Assembly (NCBI GenBank): GCA_000231825.2 | Contig: JH720303.1 | Location: forward strand, 582,574-646,573 | Reading direction: 5' to 3' | Source of the DNA: Tetrahymena elliotti 4EA | Lineage: Eukaryota; Ciliophora; Oligohymenophorea; Hymenostomatida; Tetrahymenidae | Length of the DNA stretch: 64,000 nucleotides | Part shown: piece by piece, positions 38,601 through 53,904 of the stretch | Layout: every line of letters begins with the position of its first letter | How positions within the stretch are numbered: the first letter of the stretch is position 1 | Made by a program: the position numbers and the translations under genes | Notes under the pieces: model-generated | Database searches by the model: none | What the model saw: the letters and a program-made list of their open reading frames with translations, nothing else | Told to the model about the DNA's origin: nothing

Positions 38601-39255
38601 TATTTAATTATCTAAATTTATTTTTTAAAACATTAAGCTATAAAGGAAGAAATATGTAGTAGGCTCATTATCATTTAGGAATTTATGATAACTAATTTGA
38701 TAAGTTCAAAGTGATTCTTAATTAGTCGTTCAGTGAAGTAGGAGTTAAAATTGAATTGCTTCCTAAAATTTCATTTAAATTAGAGACTCTTAGAGTGGAT
38801 ATAGTTGATTGTAGATAAAGTAAATTTGATAGACTAGGTGGATAAAAATTTTTAGGTATTGTTGTTGAACTTTTCTACTAAAAAGTGATGAGAGATGAAA
38901 GAATCAATCATTTCTTCCAAAAAATAGATATTAATCGCTAAAAATAGATGATGAGTCACTTTTTATCGGTCATGCTAGGTGGAGATTAAACGTAATTTTA
39001 GCAAAGAAAAAATTTTTTAATAATAGATTATTTTTTTAATATAACAGATATAAAGGAAAAAACATGAGAGATGCTCACTAACATTTAGAATTGAATAATT
39101 TGCATTTTGATGTTTTCAAAGCTCTCTTAATGGACACTTTAGTAGAATTAGATGTAGATTATGCTTTAATTGATTAAATTGAGAATGAGCATATTGAACC
39201 TTTGAGAAAAGAAATAATAATTCACGTACAATCCCCCAATTACAATTATTTCTGA
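35679..39255 (+). CDS. Peroxiredoxin-like domain fused to six tandem truncated-haemoglobin domains, 989 aa
   Basis: Seven exons: 35679-35781, 36066-37203, 37264-37689, 37789-38175, 38228-38581, 38638-38991 and 39048-39255, all phases consistent, with TGA at 39253. The N-terminus MGNC suggests N-myristoylation plus palmitoylation. Residues about 36-215 follow the AhpC/TSA peroxiredoxin fold (LKDYSGKYLIILFYS, later YKAVFVLDKLGI), but the peroxidatic VCPTE position reads QSYNE, so the catalytic Cys is gone. Six 2/2 globin domains begin near residues 224, 357, 502, 628, 746 and 865, each with a (F/Y)xxxGG-like start. Domains 1, 2, 4, 5 and 6 keep the B10 Tyr and the proximal His (for example DAHSHL, QAHYHL, DAHQHL); domain 3 seems to have lost both. 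Domains 2-6 share a phase-2 intron at the same place, pointing to exon duplication. Haem or gas sensing at a membrane is inferred. The first intron (284 nt) is the least certain part. Confidence 0.88.
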
Positions 39256-40916
39256 TGCATACAAAACAATCCTTATATATCTATATGGCTTTATGTTAAT
39301 AAATAGAGGTTTTGCTTTTTGAGAGATTGTATAAAATAAATTAAAAGAACCCTCAGTATTTTTAGAGCTTAAATTTAAAGCATCTGTTTTGTTATTTCAA
39401 TTTGCAATCAAGGAAATTAAAATATTTTTGGTTAAGAAAATTGGTTGTAGAAATAACAAAAATAATAAAAAATATTTAAAATCTATATAAATAATTATCT
39501 TATGCAAACTGTTCATATTTGTACATATTTTTGTAAACATAGTTTAAATATTTTATTACTAATTTATTAATTTTTATTAAAATATAATTTTGAAAACTCA
39601 TTTTTTGCTAAATATTTTTCCAAGGAAAAAAATTAAAAATGTCGAATAAATTATTTCTTTAATAATAAAATAATTTTATTTTTGCGCAATAGCTAAATTT
39701 TTGAAAGTAAAGAATGAATTTATAATAGGAATATAAATGCTATCTATAAAAATAAATATTTATCTAAATTTAGACAAGACAGCTCTTTTTTGATTAGATT
39801 TGTATAACAAAATGAAAGTGCAGTTGAATATTGAAGGTAATTTAATTACTTTGAAGGTATCAGCTTAATAATTTACGGTAGGAATCTAAAAGGTGGCTTT
39901 TATGTTAACTACCTATTTTTTTATTTGTCAATGAATAAATCGATGCATTTCTTTAGAAACAATGATGAATCATTATCAAAGATATGAATGAATTAATGAA
40001 TTTTTATGAATGAATTCTTTTTTATACCAAAAATAGAATCTGATAAAAAGTAGAAGTAATCTCATAAAATTAGAGTTGTCTTCTTTAGTACATACAAATC
40101 GAAGCAGCATCTTTACTTCTATTTTTTTTAAAAATGAAATACATCCTAGCCTTAATTAAATTTGATATTTTAATTGTAAAAATTATCCCACGTTTTTAAT
40201 TTAATAGTTCTTAAATATTATAATAATTATAAAATTAATCTTTTAATTTAATTTCAATTATTAAAACTTTGGTGGAGAAAAGAGTCTAGAGTAATTTGAT
40301 AAATTTTTCTCTAGTCTAATAATATTTTCTCTATATTTTATTTAAATAAATAATAAATATATTTTTTGAGAGATAATTTATAATTTTTACTTTCAAATTC
40401 ATTTTTTTTTCTATTCTAATTTAACTTTGAAATAAAAGAAATTTTCTTCTTAGAAATAATTTGAAGAAGTCTATCCATAAATTGGATTGATTAAATCTTC
40501 TTACATTAAATGTAAATACTGATTCATTTTAATAGAGGTATGGAGAGCTAATAAGTAATTTAATATGATTTTTTGGAGGTTTTGGTTTAAACGGTTTTTA
40601 AAAAGCTAGCTATCAAATAGAATTGAAATAAAACATTTATTGTTTAAATATGGTTTTGAAAGAATTGATGAGAAGATATATAGCGGTATTTCAGCATTTC
40701 TATTAAATAAATAGTAGTAAAGAAAAAAAAAATATAAACTATAAAAAACAACCGCGAAAGTCCAAATTTACAAATAAAAATAGAAAGAAAATATAAATCA
40801 AAGCAATTATCTTAATCATAATAAAAATTAAGCATTTTAAAAGAAATAAAGAAATAACTGATAAGCATAATATCACTTTCTCAATCAAGTACAAAAGATA
40901 TATTATTAAATAAAAG
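39256..40916. other. Intergenic spacer
   Basis: About 1.66 kb between plus-strand genes. A/T-rich, with no coding frame or repeat recognised. The last 200 bp should contain the promoter of the 40917 gene. Confidence 0.5.
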
Positions 40917-41835
40917 ATGGGTACTCGTAGAAGATAGTAAGCAGTCTCAAATGATGAAAGTAGTAGTAAATAATAGGAAGTCACTTAGAGAACGCTAAGA
41001 ACCAGAACAAAAAAACTCAAAGTCGTTTCAGATTCTGAGGATGATTTAGAAGATGAATTCGTAAATATTTCATTTTACACTTCTCCTCTTTTGTTTTTTG
41101 TTTTGGTTTTTTTTTTTTGAGTATTCGTTTATCAGCACTTAATTATCTATCTATTTAGAAGGACTTTCAACTAAATAGCCTAAACAAATAAAAATGTAAA
41201 AATTAAGATGAATTTGTCTACATTGACTAAAATAAAGAGAGCATAAAAAATTCTTGATAAATTTTTAAAGTCTAAAATGTTTTACAATATATAGTTAGAG
41301 AAAAGTTAAAAATTCCATTATAAGGTTTTTTTGTATCCAAGCATTATTTTAACAACCTTTAGATTTAAAAATACTAACCTTAGAATTGTATAGCTAAGAA
41401 TTATTTTAGTTGAATTAAGAATACTCAATGAATAAAGCAGGAGAGTAGTTTTTAAAATACATCATTTTTAACTTATTTAAAAAATAAAGGATGCATAGTA
41501 TGATGATGAAGAAGATTTTGATGATGAAGTAGCTCGCAAGCCAAAATCCAAAAAGAATTTAAAGAAAAATAGTAGTATAGCAAAATCTGGTAATGGAAGA
41601 GGTAGGAAGAGTAAAGCAAAATAAAAGAAAAGTGAGGATTCTATGGAAGAAGAGGAAGAATCTATTTAAGGTGGTGAAGAAGACAATAATCAAGCAGAAA
41701 ATGAAATTGAAGAAGAAATAGAAGGCAATTAATAAGATGATTAAGCTCATGATTAAGGAGAATATGCAGAAGATGACTTTGAAGAAGAGCCTCCTTCAGA
41801 TGACTTTGAATATGACTCTGAAGAAAAAGCAAATA
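40917..41835 (+). CDS. Acidic/basic N-terminal exons, possibly the 5' part of the CHD gene
   Basis: Two good exons: 40917-41060 (MGTRRRQQAV..., ending SDSEDDLEDEF) and 41490-41835 (acidic, with a basic AT-hook-like GNGRGRKSKAKQKK patch, ending PPSDDFEYDSEEKAN). Both junctions are phase 0 across a 429-nt intron. Alternating Lys-rich and Asp/Glu-rich stretches of this kind are typical of the N-termini of CHD/Mi-2 remodellers. At 41835 the codon is left after its first base, and the PHD exon at 43277 needs exactly two bases. The two could therefore be one gene with a 1441-nt intron. The alternative is a separate gene running into 41836-42893. The joined gene would span 40917-47916. Confidence 0.5.
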
Positions 41836-42893
41836 GTAAATATATTCGAATAAACTTTGAATTATAAATAGTAGATTTTTGCACATCAGTCATAAAATTT
41901 TTGATAAATACTCCATATTTTATTTTGAATGATAACAAAGAATCATTCAAGTAGCTTGTAAAAGAAGAGACAATAACCTTCCTTTAATTTTCTTAATAGA
42001 TTACAAATCAATAAAATCAAAAGAAATCAGCTTTATTTATAGATTCTTGCATGAATTTTATTTAAAAATCAACTTAAAGATGAACCCTTGAATACATCAA
42101 ATCCTTCATTTTTGAAGTTAAAAATAAAACACTATAAATAGAATTTTAGCCAAATTATATCCATATTTTTGCTTGTATTTGAGATTATAAATGGGTAACG
42201 CGATTTTAAAATGTATCTTTAGAAGTAATTAACTAGATTTAGAGAGAGAAGGAGATTTTGAAATTAAATAAATTATTATTAGGACACAGAAGATATAAAG
42301 GAATTTTAATTTAGTTTGAATAGTTGCTTAATTTTATTGAAAAGTGATAATAGACATAATATAAAATAAATTTCAGAACATGAACAAGAAATATTTAGAT
42401 CAAATAAAATTTATGAAAAGAAAAGATAATTGTATTTATTTAGAAATCAACAGCCATTCTAAGGAAGAAATTCTATTTGCTGAAATTTGGCTTATTAGTT
42501 TACAAAGCCAATTTAAAAAAAGAAAATAAAATTTATTATGAAATTATAAATTTGGTTTAGATGAAGGAATGGAATTATTATGGCTATCTATAATAAAGAA
42601 AAATAAAAAATTATTTAGAAAAGGATCAAATATTATTTAAAAGTAAAGAAAAATTCATAGGTTTCTAAAATTTTTTGAAGAAGGAAAAATGCTTTTATTA
42701 TTTGATAAAAACTCAATCGGAAAAAAAAAAAAAAAGTGGAAAGAGTAGTACTTAAAAGGTTAAAAAGAGAGGCGAAATAAATGAAGTAGATCAGAATATT
42801 CAATTATTGAATGAAGAAAAGCATATTAATAAAATTTAAGACTTGTAATGGGAAAAATTAATAATACGTCATTTCGAAGAAAAAAGAAAGTGA
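41836..42893 (+). pseudogene. Coding-like stretch with several frame changes
   Basis: Continuing past 41835 in the same frame, the sequence still looks coding (RINFELQIVDFCTSVIKFL), and helical, charged text follows to TGA 42891 (EVINQIQREKEILKLNKL, KIHRFLKFFEEGKMLLLF, INKIQDLQWEKLIIRHF). The frame changes at least three or four times, near 42065 and 42205, around 42350-42560, and at a run of 15 A at 42721-42735. Short introns do not repair all of them. Either this is a decayed gene, an unrelated insertion within a CHD intron, or a real gene with assembly indels in A-runs. No domain was recognised. Confidence 0.4.
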
Positions 42894-43276
42894 TTTTGCA
42901 TCACTCACTTTCAAACATTATCGAATATAATGTTTTTTTTCAATTTTGCTGACTGATTTCCAAAAAAAAATTAGAACCCAATAAATAATTAATACTCGAT
43001 AAAAATTAGTATTTTAAATTACTAAATAAACCAGCAAACAGCACACCTACCATTTTCAATTTTTAAATCTTCATTAAAAATGTTTTTTATTTTGATTTTT
43101 TAAAACAGAAGAAAAATGGAAAAATGAATAATTTTTTACTTTGAAAAATTAATGTTTAATGATGATAAATTATTAAATTAAAATAAAATATGGAGTCAAT
43201 TATTTTTATTGTGCAATAAATTATACCGATAACGGTAATTTTTGTTTCTAATCTTTTTAAATCAAAAAAACTATAG

Positions 43277-47916
<4,640 letters not shown>

Positions 47917-48352
47917 TTAAAATGACTTTTTGATTTAAAAAATATCAATTTATTTTCTATTCTTCAAACAAACTAACCTTATATAGACATATAGATAGAT
48001 ATGCAAAAAAAAATAAATTATAAAAAATTTGAGCCTTGTTTAAAAAGAAGGATTTAAAGAAAAGAAATTTTTCTGAAGAATCAACATATGCTCTGTTAAC
48101 CCTTTATAATAACATAAAAAATTACTTTTTAATAATTTAATAATTGAAAACTATAAAATTAACTTATTAATTCACTTTCGTGTAATACTTTTTGTTGAGC
48201 TCTTTTTCCTCCATTTTAAATTAATTCATTTTTTCTTTATTTATTTATTTATTAATTTATTTCAGTATATAAAATATGTTATGAATCTTTGAATTTATTA
48301 TTAGTAAATCAGAGAGAAACCAATATTTACTCTGAAATCAATAAAAAGAATA
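47917..48352. other. Intergenic spacer
   Basis: About 435 bp, A/T-rich, with no feature seen. Confidence 0.5.
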
Positions 48353-49559
48353 ATGAATGGTAGTAAACAAAACCAAATTTATCAATCATCTTTTTTATCA
48401 TTCAAATCTTAGTTAAATATTTATTATTTAATTATCTCTAAAAAATTATTGGTTTAGGATTTTTAAGATTTACAAAAAAAAATAAATTACAAATAACTTT
48501 AATAGGAAGTAATTCACAATTAGACTTTAAACCAACTTAATAAAGATTTAGCTTTGTAAAGAAATGCATGCATCAAGAAATATAAGTCCTTCACCAAAGT
48601 GTAGAATCTATAATGTTGATGGTTCAGGAAGAGATACATATATTTCATTTAACAGTGGAGGATATATAAGAGCTCATGCAGCTAATTACCAATTAACAAA
48701 TATAAGTATGTATTTACTTCACTTTAAAAAAAACTATCTTTATCAAAATTTAATTAGAAAACAGTAATAGAGCACCATCAAGTTGCATAGCAAGAGTACC
48801 AGTTTAATCTAAATATAATCACTATAAAAGCGATGGCACTGGAAGAGATTCTTACATATCGTAAATATTTGAATAATTATTTTTAATATTAATGGAAAGC
48901 AAAGAAACATTTTATATCAAAGTGCTATAAAAGTTTATAATTTTTTATGCAAATTAATATAAATAAATAGATACAACTCTGGTGGATTTGTGAACCCTTA
49001 AATGAATTTTACCACAAAATTGAGGGAATATCCAGAAATTAAATAAAAAAGGAGTAATTCTTTTGATATTTCTTACACTATGAGATTACCTAGTATATAG
49101 GATGAGAAAAGAATGACATAAGTCAAAGAAAAGTAAAGATAAGTTAGAGAAAATTTTAATAGATTAGCTTAGCCTAAGTCTCCAAGCTAATCACCTGATA
49201 ATACAATTAATGCATGTAAATGCTCATAAAGAAATAACCTAAACTATTCTTCTTTGAATAATACAAACATAACACTAGATGAGACTTCACCTATCAAGCA
49301 ATCAAATCAAAAAACGATTCATTTAAAAGATTTAATGACAAAAGGAAATTAAACAAAAGGATTGACTGATTTAAAATAATAAATGTTTTAAATGAGTAAA
49401 TAAAATGCTTAACTAGAAGATGAATTATTAATAAATCAAAAATAAACAATAAAAACACTTCCATCCATGAGTAAATCTTAAATATATGATAGATATTTAA
49501 CAGATATGTCACATAATGATTATCAACTAAATCAACTCTTAAAGACATAAGAATATTGA
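48353..49559 (+). CDS. Protein with two DGxGRDxYI motifs (276 aa from ATG 48564)
   Basis: Supported exons are 48564-48709, 48765-48860 and 48971-49559, phases consistent, with TGA at 49557. Two copies of a motif, VDGSGRDTYISFNSGG and SDGTGRDSYISYNSGG, lie near residues 19-34 and 68-83. This short motif recurs in ciliate and other flagellate proteins; I do not know its function, but a ciliary or cytoskeletal role is plausible. The C-terminal two thirds is hydrophilic, S/N/Q/K-rich. Upstream, another frame from ATG 48353 reads as coiled coil (QDLQKKINYKQLQQEV, QLNKDLALQRNA). It would join the main frame as RNA-SRNISP if the tandem TGCATGCA at 48565-48572 lost four bases, so the start is uncertain. 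Confidence 0.65.
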
Positions 49560-49714
49560 TAATTCATTAATTTACCTTAAATATTAAATTAATTTTCAAT
49601 AAATAAGTTTAAATTAAAATTTAATAAATTATTGTTGTCTGTTTCATAATCAATTTGTAAGATAATTATTTTATGAGATTCAATCAATTTATAATTTATT
49701 CTATGTAATTTAAA

Positions 49715-52700
49715 ATGTGTGCAAATCCTTTACAGATCTATCAAAAATTTTATTTTAAATTTCAACGAATAAATAAATCAGTAAAAAGTAAATGTGTATT
49801 TTTATTAAAATTAATCAATAAAAACTAGATATGTTTATAAAAACAAATAGGTTTTATTGATAAAGATAGGCGCGATTTTGTTTATAGATGTATGCAAGAA
49901 ATATATAAAGGAAACATACAGTTTTCAGAAAATTTTTTATCAAAAGGATAATTAAGAGAAAGTTGGAAAATTAATTAATTTGATCTAATTAACTATTAAG
50001 AATATTAAAGAAAACTAATTGGATAGTTAATTAATACTAATAATATTAAACTCTTAAAAATTTATCTTAATTTCCACAAATAGTCAGCTATTAAGAAAGT
50101 AATTATTGATTTTATAATAAGTAGAAAAGACTTATTGGTTTAAGAGATGAATGTAAATAGATTTAGATTTGAGATTTGTTTAGAATGCAATTATCTATTA
50201 TAAATCAAGCTCCCTATAAAATGTTTGATATATTTTTCTTTAATTATTTAATAGGAAGATTAGAAAAAAAATAGCATTGATAATGCAATGAAAGCATATA
50301 CTCAAGGTATCATATTAAATCAAGTTTCTTTAAAAAGTAACTGTTAAATTATTTTTTTATAGGTGAAAACGGATCAGCTAGTGCTTAGCCATAAGACTAT
50401 ATGTACTAACAATACTAGCAATATTAATATTATGGTTAATATCCAAATTAAGGTAAGAATTTACTTTTAAGAATTCAATTCATTTTTTAAATAAACTGGT
50501 TTTTGAAAGAAAGATTGTAAAAAACTGTATGAAATTTAGAGAAATGAAAGTAAATATGAATTTTATTAGCTAATAATAGATGTATTTATTCGAGATAATA
50601 GCAATTTAATGAATTTAATTGATGAAAATTATTGATTTTTAGGAAAAATAAATTTATTTAGAAGAATTATTATTTTATTTTAAACAGGTGGTGCATACAA
50701 TTATTAAACAAATCCTGCATATTAGCAATAATAATACCAGTAATATAATTAATATTATTAGTAATACTATGGATAGCCTTAAGCAGCTTAAAATTACTAC
50801 TAATATCCATATGGAGGTGCAGCTTAAGGTGCTGCTAATCAATATTATCAAGCATAAAATTACTCTAATCCTTAGAATATGCTAGGCAAATAAATACCAC
50901 CCGTAAAAAGAATAATTTTATATTAAATACTTTACTTTAATATTTTTTTAAATTTTTATTTCTTTTCTACAAAAGTATGGTGCTAACCCTATGTAGAACC
51001 AAGTAAAACCTGCTACACCAGCTAATCACTAGTTACCCAATTAAAATAAATCAATAGTTGACACTTAGGCTAATTAGCAATTTGAATCATAAAGAGATGA
51101 GTTATTAGATGAAATTAAAAAGACTGTATTGTAAGTTTTAAGCATTATTTAAAGATTTTTTAAAAAATATTTAGCAACATAATATCTTTATGGTTTTTGA
51201 TGGAATTAATTTCATAGATCGATCTTGTTTATCTTTAATAAATAGTTTGATGTCTAGAAAATTAATTCTAAAAAAAGATAAAATTCACAACTGATGAATT
51301 GAAATACTTTTTCAGCTAAATTAATTAATTAAATAAATAAATAAAAATTTGCTTGAGTAGATATTAAAATAAAACAATTAAATTAAAAATAGAAATGAAT
51401 CTATAAAGAAAGGTGTTAGCAGATGGAGTTAAGAAGTAATTGTTCCTCAAGATATTTATGAACACTTCGAAAAGAAATCTGATAAGAAGAAATTTGATTT
51501 TGATTTATTAAATTTATTAAATGAATAACAAAAGAAGTAATTCAACTCATATGTGAAGAAATGCTTTGATAAATGCTAAAATGCTAAGGAATAGCAACTG
51601 ATGGGAAGTATGCTATTAACTAACTTGACTACTCTTATTTTCAAAAAAAGCTTAGATACTGTTAAATGGGAAACTTATTATATGCCTCTCTTACCTCGTG
51701 AAAAAGATAAACCAGCCTCTACCGTTCCACAATTTGGATTCACTACTTCTACTTAAGCATCAACTTCCTCTTCTACCTCTAACAGTTTGAGTATTCCTGG
51801 CCTTCCTATGCCTGGATCAGGATCCTATATTGGAGGAGGACAAACATAGTAACAATACTAATAATAATCCCAATTCCTTAATAAAGATTCATTTTAATAA
51901 TAGCCAGAACTGAAAAACACATCGACAACATCTACCTTGCCATTTTCTATTAATGCTCAGCCCACTTCTTCCATTAACTAACTATACAGCAACAACAATA
52001 ACCATTTAAACTAACACAACTAATATAACTAATAACATAACCATTACAACAACAATAACAATCACAATAATAATCACATTTAATAAGGCAAAAATAATAA
52101 GCAAATGAATAATAATAATAATAATAACAATATCCACGATGATAATCTTAACAAAAAAAATAATGGTAAACGCCATGCTAACGTAGATATAAAAGAAATT
52201 GTTAAAACACCACAAACTAAAAAATAGCTTAAAATAGAGTAAAAGAAGCAAGCTATAACACCTCCTATGCAGATTTCTCTCTCAAATGCTGATTCTGATT
52301 TCGATTTTGAATAACTTGTCACTAAATGGAATATTGTTGGAACTTGTACAGACATTGAAAAACCATACCTGCGTCTCACTAAAGAACCTTCACCAGATTA
52401 AGTACGTCCTGAAGAAATACTCAAAAAATCTCTAAAGTTTTTGATGAATAAATGGAAAGATCGTGACTGTGAGTATTCTTACATTCAATCATAATTCCGT
52501 TCTATCCGTTAAGATTTAATTATTCAACATATACGTAATGAATTTACTGCAAAAGTATGTGAGTATAATGCTAGAATATGTCTTGAAGTTGATGATGTGG
52601 GTTAGTATGTATAGTGTTGCGCAACTCTTTTTGACCTTTACAACAGTGGCATCAAGGGAGAAAGAGAAGAGTTTTATTGTTACAAAATCATAGACTAAGG

Positions 52701-53277
52701 GTTAGATAACAAATCTCCTTTAGAATTGCCTAAGCTTATTAATGAAGTACAGGCATTTATAGATCATCCTCTTATCTAATTTGCCATAGAGTAAATAATT
52801 TTTTCTTAATTTTATTACTAAATATATTTTAATATTTATTTTTATTAATTATAGTTTATTGAAAGCTCATGATAATGGCAATACCTATAAATTCTTTAAA
52901 CTCTATGAATAAGCACCAAATATGTGCTAATGTATTATTGAAAGAAATATGTCTAAATATAAATTGTGGTCTTTAGTTATCTTATCCAAAACGTAAATTT
53001 AAACTATCTTATCTCATATCTGATATATTATTTTTTATATTTTTAGATATTCAAATAAAATTCTTTTAGAGGATTTAGTTAATTTAGCAAAATTCGATGA
53101 TGTAGAGCATGCAAAAGAGTTTATATAAAGCACAGGTAAATTATAATTTTTAAATAACAATATAAAATTAAAGTGTGTTCATATTATGTTAAAGGTGGAG
53201 TATTAGATGAAAGTGGTAAAGAGTTATTACTAAAAGATAGTCATAAAGGTTTTGTAGATACTTTTTAATAAATGTGA
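49715..53277 (+). CDS. THP3/LENG8-like SAC3/GANP-domain protein, 898 aa
   Basis: Nine exons: 49715-49787, 49851-50306, 50363-50452, 50688-50902, 50976-51130, 51393-52790, 52855-52992, 53047-53135 and 53195-53277. All phases agree; TGA is at 53275. The N-terminal part has FIDKDRRDFVYRCMQEIY. Next comes a prion-like Q/Y/N/G/A region (50363-51060), and then a helical block typical of LENG8 proteins (FNSYVKKCFDKCQNAKEQQL... DTVKWETYYMPLLPR). An N/Q/H-rich linker follows. The SAC3/GANP core starts near 52330 (VGTCTDIEKPYLRLTKEPSPDQVRP, then EEILKKSLKFLMNKWKDRDCEYSYI and SIRQDLIIQHIRNEFTAKVCEYNARICLE). Proteins of this family act in mRNA processing and nuclear export or splicing with PCI partners. 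The introns of 235 and 262 nt are long for this window. Confidence 0.88.
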
Positions 53278-53904
53278 GTAGATTATCATTAATTATAAAA
53301 TACTTTTAAAAAAATGTATTAATTTTAATTAACTTATTATTTTATTGCTGTTTTCAAATTTATATCGTTGTTTATATATTTTATCTTTTATAATTTATAA
53401 AAACAAACCCTAATTCTTCTTATTTTTTCCAATTTATTTTTTTTAAAATAATGTATGTAAATACCATAAAATTTTCTAAATTTTAAAAAAATTTTAATGC
53501 AAAAAAATCTTAATTATTTTAATTAAATCAATCCATTTATTTACTTGAATATATTTTTCTCATAATCTAAATATTAAGTATACTAAATAAAAGATAAAAT
53601 TTTTCAAAATATTAAGAAATTTTAAGGCCATTTAGTAAAAGTATTCATATTCCCTATTAAGCAAATGATTGCATATAGTTATTAAATAAAGTATTTAGTT
53701 GTTTTTAAATATTAATTTATTTTAGAAAGAGTGAAATTTAGTTAACTCAAATATTAGAGAGATGAAAAATTACATTTATGAAATGAATTAATTTTATATA
53801 AAGTAAATTAGTAAAGGGTTTAAATATTATTTATAAAATGTAATAGTTGTGAAATTTAATTTATTATGACTTTTTTCCTCAATCGAAGTAAAATTTTATT
53901 TATT
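53278..53904. other. Intergenic spacer between convergent genes
   Basis: About 625 bp, A/T-rich, between two 3' ends. Nothing was recognised. Confidence 0.5.

Noticed and set aside
41559..41950. Several leucine/histidine-rich minus-strand ORFs
   Set aside because: They are antisense shadows of the acidic plus-strand exon 41490-41835.
43158..43276. In-frame ATG upstream of the PHD exon as CHD start
   Set aside because: The intervening codons look non-coding and a clean AG acceptor lies at 43275-43276; kept only as an alternative.
50363..50900. Resemblance of the QYYGQ-rich region to the Sup35/eRF3 prion domain
   Set aside because: The exons run in phase into a SAC3/GANP protein, and there is no GTPase domain downstream; only the composition is similar.
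52006..52379. Hydrophobic minus-strand ORFs of 81 and 99 aa
   Set aside because: Antisense of the N/Q/H-rich linker and SAC3 region of the plus-strand gene.
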